Shown here piece by piece: positions 1 to 7,539 of a DNA stretch of 64,000 nucleotides. Every line of letters starts with the position of its first letter. Within the stretch, counting starts at the first letter, position 1. A model generated the notes under the pieces. That model did no database searches. It saw nothing but the letters and a program-made list of their open reading frames with translations, and was not told where the DNA came from. The stretch spans positions 124,001-188,000 of the forward strand of contig NZ_BMQC01000007.1 in the NCBI RefSeq assembly GCF_014647915.1, in the 5' to 3' direction. The translations under genes were made by a program, and so were the position numbers. The DNA comes from Pilimelia terevasa (GTDB lineage: Bacteria > Actinomycetota > Actinomycetes > Mycobacteriales > Micromonosporaceae).

Positions 1-726
1 GCCGTCCGCCTGCGGGCCAAGCCCGTCGAGGTGGGCGGGGCGCCCTTCGGCTACCAGGAGTTCGTGCAGCTCGCCGTCATGGTCGCCTATGCCCCGGAGT
101 TCCTCCAGCAGTACGACACGGCGCTGCTGGGCCTGTACCACCTGACCCACCCCGCCGACGCCCGGACCCGCGCGGCCGCGTCGACGGCGCTCGACGCCCT
201 CGTCCGCCGCACCGGGCTGCGGGACACCCCCGACTTCCGCGGGCTGGAGGCGACGTACGGCGTGATGTGCGGGGACGCCGGGCACACCAGCGACCTGCGC
301 CGGTGGCCGGCCCTGGCCGACGACGCCGCGCGGCGGGCCGGCCACACCGGCCGGTTGCGGGCCTGGCAGGACGACATCTGCGCCGCCGACGTGTGGGCGG
401 CGCCGGCCCGGGACCGGTACACCGGAGCGCCCCACCGCCGGACCGCCGCGCCGGTCCTGGTCTCGGGCAACACCTGGGACCCGGCCACGGCGCGCGAGAA
501 CGCCTTCACCGTCGCCCGGGAACTGGCCGGCAGCTACCTGCTGGACACTGACGCCTGGGGGCACCTGTCCTACCTGGCCTCGGGGTGCGCGCGCGAGGCG
601 ATCGACGCGTACCTGCTGACGGGCGCCCGCCCGCCGGCCGCGCAGTGCCGGGACGCCTGGCAGCCCTTCCAGGACCGCCGCGCCGCGACCCCGCCCGCCC
701 CGTTCGCGCGGACGCCGCTGCTCTGA
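1..726 (+). CDS. Secreted TAP-like alpha/beta hydrolase, 3' part only
   Basis: The frame is open from the first base, so this is the C-terminal 241 codons of a longer gene that starts outside the window. The segment APVLVSGNTWDPATA followed about 35 residues later by WGHLSY matches the C-terminal domain of tripeptidyl-aminopeptidase-like alpha/beta hydrolases (Streptomyces Tap/SlpD type). These supply the catalytic Asp (in WDPAT) and His (in WGHLS). The nucleophilic Ser would lie upstream of the window. A late CAREAIDAYLLTG segment with a conserved-looking Cys is also typical of this family, as are proline-rich ends. Relatives are exported exopeptidases that release short peptides. Export cannot be checked here because the N terminus is missing. 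The stop codon lies in the first unit of a 14-bp tandem repeat. Confidence 0.75.
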   Translation, partial: AVRLRAKPVEVGGAPFGYQEFVQLAVMVAYAPEFLQQYDTALLGLYHLTHPADARTRAAASTALDALVRRTGLRDTPDFRGLEATYGVMCGDAGHTSDLRRWPALADDAARRAGHTGRLRAWQDDICAADVWAAPARDRYTGAPHRRTAAPVLVSGNTWDPATARENAFTVARELAGSYLLDTDAWGHLSYLASGCAREAIDAYLLTGARPPAAQCRDAWQPFQDRRAATPPAPFARTPLL

Positions 727-759
727 CCCGACTGCTCTGACCCGACTGCGCTGACCCGA
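718..759 (+). repeat. Three 14-bp tandem units spanning the stop codon
   Basis: The unit CTGCTCTGACCCGA occurs exactly twice (718-731, 732-745) and once with one change (746-759). Each unit carries a TGA. Because 14 is not a multiple of three, the three TGAs fall in three different frames, the first being the real stop of the hydrolase gene. Confidence 0.85.
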
Positions 760-811
760 CCCACGCGCCGCCCCGGCGCCGCGGACACCGCGGCCCGGGG
801 CGGCCGCGGGT

Positions 812-817
812 TACGCT
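812..817 (+). promoter_or_regulatory. -10 hexamer of a leaderless nuoA promoter
   Basis: TACGCT lies six bases before the GTG start of nuoA and no Shine-Dalgarno sequence is present. This fits transcription starting at the start codon. No clear -35 is seen. Confidence 0.45.
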
Positions 818-823
818 GCGCCC

Positions 824-1198
824 GTGACGTACCTCGGCAGCTACGCGACCCTGGGCCTGCTGCTGGTCGTCGGCGCCGCGGCGTTCGTGGGCGCCTTCGC
901 CCTGAACCGGGTGCTCCGGCCGGCCCGCCCCGCCGAACCGGCGGGCAAGCGCACCCCGTACGAGTGCGGCCTCGACCCCGTCGGCGGCGACTGGGCGCAG
1001 ACGCAGATCCGCTACTACCTGTACGCCTACCTCTACGTCCTGTTCGCCGTGGAGAGCGTCTTCCTCTTTCCCTGGGCCGTCGTGTTCGACCGCCCGGGGT
1101 TCGGCGGCCCGGCCGTGGCCGAGATGGGCCTGTTCGTCGGCATCCTGGCCCTCGGCCTGGCCTACGCGTGGCGCAGGGGCGCACTGCGCTGGCAGTGA
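824..1198 (+). CDS. nuoA: NADH-quinone oxidoreductase subunit A, isolated gene
   Basis: The 124-residue product is a membrane subunit of respiratory complex I, in the part of the membrane arm next to the quinone site. It shows the family signature TPYECGLDPVG (44-54), including the loop Cys, then the WAQTQIRYYLYAYLYVLF stretch and VESVFLFPWA. Three hydrophobic helices lie near 8-28, 66-88 and 100-116, and the length is normal for NuoA. GTG at 824 is preceded by a TACGCT hexamer, so the mRNA is probably leaderless. In a usual nuo operon nuoB follows directly. Here the next gene is an unrelated secreted protein on the other strand, so this is a stand-alone copy. It may be a second NuoA or the sole survivor of an accessory nuo cluster. 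The family call is firm; its role without partners is not. Confidence 0.9.
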   Translation: MTYLGSYATLGLLLVVGAAAFVGAFALNRVLRPARPAEPAGKRTPYECGLDPVGGDWAQTQIRYYLYAYLYVLFAVESVFLFPWAVVFDRPGFGGPAVAEMGLFVGILALGLAYAWRRGALRWQ

Positions 1199-1249
1199 GC
1201 CCCTGCGGTCCGACCTCGGCCGGCGGCGGTCCGTCGACCGGGCGGCGTT

Positions 1250-1846
1250 TCAGTCGATCAGGTAGATCGTGAACAGCTCGCGGCTCTGCTGGGTGCGGGC
1301 GGCCCGGACCATGTTCTGGGCGTTGCGGGGGTAGCGGGTCTCGACGCCGAGGTACTTGCCGGTGTGGGCGGACTGGAGCGCGACCAGGCCGGCCTCGTCC
1401 TTGAAGTAGAAGACGAACGCGGTGTCGTCGCCGAGCTTCGGCGCGGCGGCGCGGACCATGCCGGCGAGCTTGTCCTTGGCCCGCGGCTCGGTGCGGACGT
1501 ACTGGCCGACGGCCGTCGAGCGGATGTACCCGTGGACCTTCGTGGCGGTGTCCCCGTCGACCGGTTCCAGGCAGATCTCGAAGCGCTGCCGGGAGTTGGT
1601 GGTCTTCTGGGTGGCGCGCAGCATGTTCTTGGTCGAGCCCTGGAAGCTCGTCTCCGGGACGACGAACTTCTTCGTGGCGTTGTGCCGGATGTAGAGGTTC
1701 TTGGTGCACGCGTCGCCGCTGTGCCGCAGCATCTCGGCCGTGAGGGGCCTGAGCTGGGGGGCGGCCGAGGCCGGGGCGCCCGCGAGCGCGCCGGTCGTGG
1801 TGGCGGCGGCGACGATGACCGCGGTGGCGGCGTGGCGGAGGTTCAC
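1250..1846 (-). CDS. Secreted beta-trefoil (fascin-like) protein
   Basis: A 198-residue product with a signal peptide (about 1-29, cleavage after ASA). The mature part holds three similar segments of about 45 residues (near 50-92, 104-148 and 153-197). Each has a pattern like 'YIR...G.YV..E...MLRA......F.IYL'. Three such repeats make one beta-trefoil fold as in fascin and actin-crosslinking domains, which in bacteria are mostly sugar- or surface-binding modules. The only cysteines are C47 and C92, possibly a disulfide. GTG at 1846 has a GGAG about 11 bases upstream, and a perfect 14-bp palindrome sits 31 bases upstream. No catalytic motif is seen, so a binding role is inferred. It is transcribed toward nuoA with no clear hairpin between them. 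Confidence 0.6.
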   Translation of the reverse strand: MNLRHAATAVIVAAATTTGALAGAPASAAPQLRPLTAEMLRHSGDACTKNLYIRHNATKKFVVPETSFQGSTKNMLRATQKTTNSRQRFEICLEPVDGDTATKVHGYIRSTAVGQYVRTEPRAKDKLAGMVRAAAPKLGDDTAFVFYFKDEAGLVALQSAHTGKYLGVETRYPRNAQNMVRAARTQQSRELFTIYLID

Positions 1847-1877
1847 GGGGGTGGCGCTCCATTCTGGAAGGTCGGGT

Positions 1878-1891
1878 CACCCGTACGGGTG
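1878..1891. promoter_or_regulatory. 14-bp perfect palindrome, candidate operator
   Basis: CACCCGTACGGGTG is identical to its reverse complement and lies 32 to 45 bases before the start of the secreted trefoil gene. That is a typical place for a repressor or activator site. No matching copy was noticed elsewhere in the window. Confidence 0.5.
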
Positions 1892-1985
1892 TGGCCGTGC
1901 CCGACCACCCAACCAAGCCGCCGCCGCCTTGTCCAACGGATCGACATGTTCGTCGGGTTTCGGACAGTGGTCGCCGCCCAGGCGG

Positions 1986-2855
1986 TCAGGCCAGGGCGCG
2001 CCGGGCCACCGCCGGCTGGCGGTCGCCGCGGATGGCCGCCACCAGGTCCAGGACCTCGCGCGTCTCCCTGACCTGGTGGGCCCGGACGACCCGCGCCCCC
2101 AGCCACACCGACACGGCCGTCGCCGCGACGGTACCGGTCAGCCGCCGGTCGACGGGCCGGTCGAGGGCCTCGCCGATGAAGTCCTTGTGGGACAGTGCGA
2201 CCAGGACCGGCCAGCCGGTCGCGACGAGTTCGCCGAGGCGCCGGGTCAGCTCCAGCGAGTGGCGGGTGTTCTTGCCGAAGTCGTGCGCCGGGTCGATCAG
2301 GATCCCGTCGCGCCGGACCCCGAGGGCGAGTGCCCGCTCGGCCAGCCCCAGCACCGTCCGCCGGACGTCGGCCACGACGTCGTCGAACGCGGCGCGGTGC
2401 GGCCGGGTCCGCGGCCGCAGTCCGCCGGCGTGGGAGCAGACCAGCCCGGCGCCGGTGCGGGCCGCGACGGCGGCCAGGTCCGGGTCGGCCCCCGCCCAGG
2501 TGTCGTTGATCAGGTCGGCGCCCGCGGCGACCGCCTCCGCGGCCACCTCGGCCCGCCAGGTGTCGATCGAGATCACCACGTCGGGGAAGCGCGCCCGGAC
2601 GGCGGCGACGGTGGCCACGGTACGGCGGATCTCCTCGGCGGCGTCGACGGCGGCCCCGGGGCCGGCCTTGACCCCGCCGATGTCGATGATGTCGGCGCCC
2701 TCGGCCACCGCCGCCTCGACCGCGCGCAGGGCCGCGTCGTCGGCGAAGGTCGCCCCGCGGTCGTAGAAGGAGTCGGGCGTCCGGTTCACGATCGCCATCA
2801 CCGCCAGCTCCGCCGGGCCGAACGTGCGCCGGCCGAGCCGCAGCGGTTCCCCCAT
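1986..2855 (-). CDS. folP2: Dihydropteroate synthase homologue, FolP2 type
   Basis: A 289-residue TIM-barrel protein of the pterin-binding family. Visible motifs: NRTPDSFYDRG (24-34, where classical DHPS has NVTPDSFSDGG), GADIIDIGG (53-61), SIDTW (96-100), INDTW (116-120), IDPAHDFGKN (187-196), LSHKDFIG (221-228) and the C-terminal R-A-H (258-260). The Arg after the first Asn and the Tyr before Asp are features of the actinobacterial FolP2 paralogue. Its mycobacterial form has been reported to lack DHP synthase activity, so the reaction is uncertain. A GAGGAGAAG ribosome site precedes ATG 2855. In M. tuberculosis folP2 is followed by gpgS and a DivIVA-like gene. Here gpgS is absent and the DivIVA-like gene is divergent, 68 bp away. 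Confidence 0.85.
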   Translation of the reverse strand: MGEPLRLGRRTFGPAELAVMAIVNRTPDSFYDRGATFADDAALRAVEAAVAEGADIIDIGGVKAGPGAAVDAAEEIRRTVATVAAVRARFPDVVISIDTWRAEVAAEAVAAGADLINDTWAGADPDLAAVAARTGAGLVCSHAGGLRPRTRPHRAAFDDVVADVRRTVLGLAERALALGVRRDGILIDPAHDFGKNTRHSLELTRRLGELVATGWPVLVALSHKDFIGEALDRPVDRRLTGTVAATAVSVWLGARVVRAHQVRETREVLDLVAAIRGDRQPAVARRALA

Positions 2856-2923
2856 GCGATCTTCTCCTCATCCAGTCGGGTGGCGCGGTCGCCGGGACGC
2901 GGCGCTCGTGCCACGATCAGCCT

Positions 2924-3676
2924 ATGGGTCAGTATCTGCTCGGAGTGGTCGCGGCGTTGACGGTGGGCGCCATCGTGTTCGCGGTGGCGGCGATGGTGAC
3001 CGGCTCCGACCCGGGGCTGGGCGCGGCGGAGCCCGACGGCCGGGCGGTCCCGCTGCCGACCGACCGCCCGCTGGCGGAGGCGGACCTGGGAGCCGTCCGC
3101 TTCGACACCGCCCCGCGCGGCTACCGGATGGCCCAGGTCGACCGGGCGCTGGCGCGGGCGGCCTACGACATCGGGTACAAGGACGAGATGATCGGCATCC
3201 TGGAGGCCGAGGTCGCGGCCCTGCGCGACGGCCGCGGGGCGGAGGCCGACGCGCTGCGGGAGACTCGCGACGGGGCGCAGCGGGCCGCGGCGGCGGCCGC
3301 GGGGCTTCCGGCGACGGTCCCGGCCGCGGTGGTGCCGGCGGCCGCGGCGTCCCCGGCGGCGGGAGCGCCGGCCCCCGCCGCGCCGGCCGTTGCCGGGCGG
3401 GTCGCCGAGGCGGCGACGGCTGAGACTCCGACCGCTGAGATTCCGACCGCTGAGATTCCGACGGCTGAGGTCCCGGCCGCTGAGATTCCGGTAACGGAGA
3501 CCGCGACCGCCGGGGCGCCGGCCGGCGCGGCGCGGGCTGGGGCGCCGCCCGGTACCGGGGCAGCCTCCTCCGGCGGCGCCGCCGCGCCGGGCGGGGACGG
3601 CGGTCCCACGCCGGGCGCCGCACCGGCCGGCGGCGGGTCCGCCGCGCGCTCCGGCGGCTCGGCGGGGCCGGCCTGA
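2924..3676 (+). CDS. DivIVA-domain membrane protein with a repetitive tail
   Basis: The 250-residue product has one N-terminal membrane helix (about 4-26). A short DivIVA-like segment follows (about 57-100: VRFDTAPRGYRMAQVDRALAR then a heptad-like helix ending EAEVAALR). The last 130 residues are almost only Ala, Pro, Gly, Thr and Glu. In that tail five 15-bp units encode a repeated A-E-x-P-T type pentapeptide. The position beside folP2 matches M. tuberculosis Rv1209, also a DivIVA-like protein. A polar or septal scaffold role is inferred from the domain. A CACGAT hexamer ends six bases before ATG 2924, so the transcript may be leaderless. The stop overlaps the next start by one base (TGATG), indicating translational coupling to the SRPBCC gene. 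Confidence 0.75.
   Translation: MGQYLLGVVAALTVGAIVFAVAAMVTGSDPGLGAAEPDGRAVPLPTDRPLAEADLGAVRFDTAPRGYRMAQVDRALARAAYDIGYKDEMIGILEAEVAALRDGRGAEADALRETRDGAQRAAAAAAGLPATVPAAVVPAAAASPAAGAPAPAAPAVAGRVAEAATAETPTAEIPTAEIPTAEVPAAEIPVTETATAGAPAGAARAGAPPGTGAASSGGAAAPGGDGGPTPGAAPAGGGSAARSGGSAGPA
3419..3493 (+). repeat. Five 15-bp coding tandem repeats
   Basis: Units begin at 3419, 3434, 3449, 3464 and 3479 with the form GCTGAGATTCCGACC and one to four changes each. They encode the repeated pentapeptide in the disordered tail of the DivIVA-like protein. Copy number is likely to vary between strains. Confidence 0.8.
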
Positions 3677-4170
3677 TGGCCGCCGCGGAGGACCTGGGGT
3701 CGGCGGCGGCGCCCGGCGGCGGGGAGGTCACGGCGCGGGCGATCGTGCGGGCGCCGGCCGCGGTGGTGTTCGCCGCGTTCGTGGACTGGGAGCGGCAGAG
3801 CCAGTGGATCCCGTTCACCCGGGTGCGGGTGGTCGACGGCGACGGCGGCGAGGGCAGCGAGGTGGAGGCGGTCACCGCGGTCGGGCCGGCCGTGCTCCGG
3901 GACCGGATGCGGGTGGTGCGCCTGGACCCGCCGTACGAGGTACGGGTGGTCCACTTCGGGCGGGTGCTGCGGGGTCCGGGCGTGTTCCGCTGTACGCCGA
4001 TGCGGGACGACCGCACGCAGATCGTGCTGCACGAGTGGTTCCACCTGCCCTCCTCGGTGACGCGGGTGCTCTGGCCGGTGGCGTGGCCGGTCTCGAAGCT
4101 GTCGCTGGCGCAGGCGCTGTCCCGGTTCGTGCGCAACGTCGAGGCGGAGCACGGCGGGCCGGCCCGCTGA
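3676..4170 (+). CDS. SRPBCC (polyketide cyclase/START-like) family protein
   Basis: A 164-residue protein with the layout of the SRPBCC fold: an N-terminal strand with TARAIVRAPAAVVFAAFVDWERQSQWIPF (about 18-45), a central run of amphipathic strands, and a long C-terminal helix (about 130-158). Such proteins form a helix-grip cavity that binds lipids or other hydrophobic ligands; no catalytic residue can be assigned. The gene is coupled to the preceding DivIVA-like gene through a TGATG overlap and is closed by a strong hairpin directly after its stop. Co-expression with a membrane DivIVA-like protein hints at an envelope-related role, which is inference. The ligand is unknown. Confidence 0.7.
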   Translation: MAAAEDLGSAAAPGGGEVTARAIVRAPAAVVFAAFVDWERQSQWIPFTRVRVVDGDGGEGSEVEAVTAVGPAVLRDRMRVVRLDPPYEVRVVHFGRVLRGPGVFRCTPMRDDRTQIVLHEWFHLPSSVTRVLWPVAWPVSKLSLAQALSRFVRNVEAEHGGPAR

Positions 4171-4221
4171 TCACGGACCCGCGGACCGGATCCGGCCGCG
4201 GCGCGGTCCGCGGGTGCGTGA
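4171..4221 (+). terminator. Strong hairpin directly after the SRPBCC stop
   Basis: Arms 4171-4188 and 4204-4221 (TCACGGACCCGCGGACCG against CGGTCCGCGGGTGCGTGA) pair over 18 bp with one mismatch and a 15-base loop. There is no U-tract, as is usual in high-GC actinobacteria. Confidence 0.75.
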
Positions 4222-4271
4222 TCGGCCGTAACAGGCCGCGGACTGTCGGCGGACGCGGCTAACCTGCCGCC

Positions 4272-4919
4272 ATGACCGAGGAAGAACCGCCCCGCCCGGC
4301 CGCGTCCCGCCCGGCCGAGGCCCGTCCGACGGCGGCGCGCCCCGCCGAGGTCGTCGTCGGGGCCGACGGGCGGCCGCGCTGCCCCTGGGGCTCCCGGCCG
4401 GCCGCCTACGTCGCATACCACGACGAGGAGTGGGGCCGGCCGCTGCGCGGCGACGACGCGCTGTTCGAGCGGCTCGCGCTGGAGGCGTTCCAGGCAGGGC
4501 TGTCCTGGCTGACGATCCTCCTGCGCCGGCCGGCGTTCCGCACGGCCTTCGCCGGGTTCGACCTCGCCGCCGTCGCGCGGTTCGGCACCGAGGACGTCGA
4601 CCGCCTCCTCGCCGACCCGGGGATCATCCGCAACCGGGCCAAGATCGAGGCGACCGTCGCCAACGCGCGGGTCGCGCTGGCCCAGCCGGAGGGCCTGTCG
4701 GCGCTCCTGTGGTCGTACGCCCCACCGGCCCGGCCGCGCCCGGCGGCGCTCGCCGACGTGCCGGCGGTGACGCCGGAGTCGACGGCGTTGGCCAAGGAGC
4801 TGAAGCGGCGCGGCTTCCGGTTCGTCGGCCCCACGACCGCGTACGCGCTGATGCAGGCCACCGGCATGGTCGACGACCACCTGGCCGCCTGTCACGTGCC
4901 GCCCGGGACCGTGGTGTGA
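4272..4919 (+). CDS. tag: DNA-3-methyladenine glycosylase I
   Basis: This enzyme removes 3-methyladenine from alkylated DNA to start base-excision repair. The 215-residue product begins with a low-complexity segment of about 35 residues. The TAG fold follows: RCPWG with C37, YHDEEWG with H50, the LEAFQAGLSW binding helix (about 70-80), GIIRNRAKI, and the C-terminal DDHLAACH with H203 and C207. C37, H50, H203 and C207 match the zinc 'snap' of E. coli Tag, with the same four-residue spacing at the end. TAACCT lies six bases before ATG 4272, so the mRNA is probably leaderless and separate from the upstream operon, which ends in a hairpin. The stop overlaps the next start (TGATG). Position matches mycobacterial tagA (Rv1210). 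Confidence 0.93.
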   Translation: MTEEEPPRPAASRPAEARPTAARPAEVVVGADGRPRCPWGSRPAAYVAYHDEEWGRPLRGDDALFERLALEAFQAGLSWLTILLRRPAFRTAFAGFDLAAVARFGTEDVDRLLADPGIIRNRAKIEATVANARVALAQPEGLSALLWSYAPPARPRPAALADVPAVTPESTALAKELKRRGFRFVGPTTAYALMQATGMVDDHLAACHVPPGTVV

Positions 4920-5146
4920 TGGCGGACATGGCCACAGGCGCACCATCCCGTACCTGGCTCGTCAGCGTCGACCTGCCCATCGAGGCCGCGTCCCCGACCG
5001 AGGCGGCGCGCCAGTTCTGGCAGTACGTCGCCGAACTCGGTCCGGCGCAGCTACCGGTCTTCGTCGCCCCCAGTGACGACGAGCTGTCGCTGCGGGCCTA
5101 CGTCGCGGGCGCGGAGGTGAACCTCGACCCGGAGGAGGACGACTGA
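4919..5146 (+). CDS. Small conserved-looking protein coupled to tag
   Basis: A 75-residue acidic protein starting at the ATG that overlaps the tag stop by one base. It contains a strand-like start (RTWLVSVDLPIEA), a helix (PTEAARQFWQYVAELG) and further strand-like segments ending in EVNLDPEEDD. Third codon positions are GC-rich as in real genes here, and the overlap supports translation. No known family is recognised. It may form a small alpha/beta module that works with or is merely co-expressed with the glycosylase. The 224 bases after its stop hold no convincing gene, only the ribosome site of the next gene. Confidence 0.7.
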   Translation: MADMATGAPSRTWLVSVDLPIEAASPTEAARQFWQYVAELGPAQLPVFVAPSDDELSLRAYVAGAEVNLDPEEDD

Positions 5147-5370
5147 CCCGGCGTGAGCCGGAGAGCCGTCCGGGCCGGACGCGGGCGGGCCAGGCCGGGC
5201 GGCCGCGCGGGCCGCGCAGCGGCGGGTCCCGCACCTGGTGCCACGACGGTGGCGCCACGCTATGCAGCGGACGACCAGGGATCGTATGGTGTCAATGTCC
5301 TGGTGCCGCGCGCGCCGACAGCGCCAGCGCACGGAAGGACCCCACCCACCGCTCCCGGAGGTACTGGCAC

Positions 5371-6597
5371 ATGACGCTGCCGCGCACCCGTCGGATCCTG
5401 TCCGCACTCGCCGCCGCCGCACTCGCCGCGGCCGCCCTCACGACTCCCGCCCTCACGACTCCCGCCCACGCCGCGACCGGGGGCACCTTCGTCGCCACCG
5501 GCGACCACCTCATCGCGGGCGACTACGTCGTCGCCCTCGACGACGCCGCGGCCCGCCGGGCGCCGGTCCCCGCCACGGCGGCCCGGCTCGCGGCGGAGTT
5601 CGGCGGCACCGTCGGCTTCACCTACGAGCACGGCCTGCGCGGGTTCCAGTTCCGCGGCGACGCCGCGGCCGCCCGCCGCCTCGCCGCCCGGCCGGGCGTC
5701 CGGTACGTGGCGCAGAGCCACCTGATGCGGGCGGCCGGCGGCGGTTCGCAGAGCAGCCCGGTCTGGGGCCTGGACCGCACCGACCAGCGCAAGCTGCCGC
5801 TGGACAAGAAGTACAGCTACCCGACCGACGGCACCGGCGTGACCGCGTACATCGTGGACACCGGCATCCACTTCACGCACACGGAGTTCGGCGGCCGGGC
5901 CGTCAAGGGACTCGACGTCATCACCGAGGGCGGCGACGCCAAGGACTGCCACAGCCACGGCACGCACGTGGCCGGCACCGTCGGCGGCAAGACGTACGGC
6001 ATCGCCAAGAACGTCAAGCTCGTCGCCGTCCGCGTGCTCGACTGCAACGGCTCCGGTCCCGACGCGGGCGTGGCCAAGGCGATCGACTGGATCACCGCCA
6101 ACGCCACCGGCCCGTCCGTCGTGAACATGAGCATCGGCGGCGACCCGTTCGCGCCGATCGACGACGCGATGACGGCGGCGATGGCCAAGGGCGTCCACTT
6201 CGCGGTGGCCGCCGGCAACGGCGACGCCGCGGGCCGCCCGCAGGACGCGTGCAACTACACCCCCGCGCGGGTCGGCGGCGCCGTGACGGTGGCCGCGAGC
6301 GACACCCGCGACCGGTCGGCGAGCTTCACCAACTACGGCAAGTGCGTCGACATCTACGGCCCCGGCGTCGGCGTGAAGTCGGCGACCCACACCAGCAACA
6401 CCGCCACCGGCACCAAGGACGGCACCTCGATGGCCACGCCGCACGTCGCCGGGGTGATGGCGGCGATGCTGGAGAAGGAGCCCACGCTGACCCCGCAGCA
6501 GCTCCACGACGCGGTCGCCGCGGCGGCCACGCCGGGCGTCATCACCGGCGCCGGCAGCAACACCCCGAACAAGCTGCTCTACCTCGGGGCCCGCTGA
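5371..6597 (+). CDS. Secreted subtilisin-like serine protease (S8, proteinase K type)
   Basis: A 408-residue exported protease. The signal peptide covers about 1-35 (cleavage after AHA). An I9-type inhibitory propeptide follows (about 45-115, beginning GDYVVALDD and ending GVRYVAQ). The catalytic domain carries D163 (IVDTGIHFTH), H196 (SHGTHVAGT), oxyanion N283 (AAGNGD) and S353 (GTSMATPHVAG), the order and spacing of the proteinase K subfamily. Cysteines 193, 225, 294 and 325 may form the usual disulfides. GGAGG at 5357-5361 lies nine bases before ATG. The signal peptide contains a 15-bp tandem duplication (5439-5468) that doubles the stretch ALTTP. A perfect hairpin follows the gene. Extracellular protein degradation is the likely role. 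Confidence 0.95.
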   Translation: MTLPRTRRILSALAAAALAAAALTTPALTTPAHAATGGTFVATGDHLIAGDYVVALDDAAARRAPVPATAARLAAEFGGTVGFTYEHGLRGFQFRGDAAAARRLAARPGVRYVAQSHLMRAAGGGSQSSPVWGLDRTDQRKLPLDKKYSYPTDGTGVTAYIVDTGIHFTHTEFGGRAVKGLDVITEGGDAKDCHSHGTHVAGTVGGKTYGIAKNVKLVAVRVLDCNGSGPDAGVAKAIDWITANATGPSVVNMSIGGDPFAPIDDAMTAAMAKGVHFAVAAGNGDAAGRPQDACNYTPARVGGAVTVAASDTRDRSASFTNYGKCVDIYGPGVGVKSATHTSNTATGTKDGTSMATPHVAGVMAAMLEKEPTLTPQQLHDAVAAAATPGVITGAGSNTPNKLLYLGAR

Positions 6598-6613
6598 GCG
6601 CCCGGACGCACGC

Positions 6614-6650
6614 AGAAGCGCGGCCCACCGCCACGGTCGGCCGCGCTTCT
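6614..6650. terminator. Bidirectional terminator between convergent genes
   Basis: AGAAGCGCGGCC (6614-6625) pairs perfectly with GGCCGCGCTTCT (6639-6650) around a 13-base loop. It lies between the subtilase and the enoyl-CoA hydratase gene that converge on it. Confidence 0.8.
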
Positions 6651-6728
6651 CCGTACCACCCCACCGGCGTCTTCACCACCGTCGCGGTCCATCATCCCCG
6701 CGGCGGCCGATCCCCAAACCCGGACCGG

Positions 6729-7538
6729 TCAGCGGCCCTCGAAGGTCGGCTTCCGCTTCTGGACGAAGGCCTCGGTGGCCGCCCGGTGGTCGCCGGTCGC
6801 GCCGCAGATCATCTGCGCCTGCGCCTCGGCGGCCAGCGCGTCGGACAGGGTGCTCGTGTCGCCGACGGCGAGCTGCCGCTTGATCGCCCCGTACGCGATC
6901 GTCGGGCCGGCCGCCAGCCGCGCCGCGAACTCCTGGGCCATCGGCAGGACCTCGTCGTCGCCGCCGACCAGCTTGGTGAGCAGGCCCAGCCGGTGGGCGT
7001 CCACGGCGTTGACCGGCTCGGCGAGCATCAGCAGCTCGGTGGCCTTGGCGTGGCCGACCAACTTCGGCAGCGACCAGGAGATGCCGGTGTCGCCGGCCAG
7101 GCCGACGTTGGCGAACGCCATCAGGAACGAGGTCGACGGCCCGCCGATGCGGAAGTCGGCGAGCAGCGCCAGCGACGCGCCCGCGCCCGCGGCCATGCCG
7201 CGCACGGCGGCGACCACGGGCCTGGGCAGGTTGCCCATCTCGTGCGCGATCGGGTTGTAGTGCTCGCGGACGGTGGCCAGCGGGTCGCCGTCCGCGCGGC
7301 CCAGCGTCTGGGCGTGCTCGCGCAGGTCCTGGCCGACACAGAACGCCCGGCCGGTACCCGTCAGGACGACGGCCCGGCACGACCGGTCGGCCGCGATCTC
7401 GTGCAGTGCCTCCCGCAGGGCGAGCTTGAGGGAGACGTCGAGGGCGTTCATCGAGTCGGGGCGGTGCAGCGTCAGGGTGGTGACCCCGTCGGTGCGCTCC
7501 ACGAGCAGCGGTGCGGCGTCCTGCGCGGCAGCAGTCAT
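6729..7538 (-). CDS. Enoyl-CoA hydratase/isomerase family protein
   Basis: A 269-residue crotonase-fold protein. The oxyanion-hole segments are visible as GRAFCVGQDLREH (about 63-75) and AAVRGMAAGAGASLALLADF (about 110-130), with the second-helix region LAGDTGISWSLPKLVG following. In classical hydratases two Glu residues act in catalysis. Here the second position is in GDTGISW and carries no Glu, as in PaaG-like isomerases and related members, so the exact reaction is open. The start overlaps the end of the paaX-like gene (stop TGA, one base, then ATG), with GAAGGA as ribosome site. The pairing with a PaaX-type regulator suggests aromatic or phenylacetyl-CoA catabolism, but no other paa gene is in the window. 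Confidence 0.85.
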   Translation of the reverse strand: MTAAAQDAAPLLVERTDGVTTLTLHRPDSMNALDVSLKLALREALHEIAADRSCRAVVLTGTGRAFCVGQDLREHAQTLGRADGDPLATVREHYNPIAHEMGNLPRPVVAAVRGMAAGAGASLALLADFRIGGPSTSFLMAFANVGLAGDTGISWSLPKLVGHAKATELLMLAEPVNAVDAHRLGLLTKLVGGDDEVLPMAQEFAARLAAGPTIAYGAIKRQLAVGDTSTLSDALAAEAQAQMICGATGDHRAATEAFVQKRKPTFEGR

Positions 7539-7539
7539 G

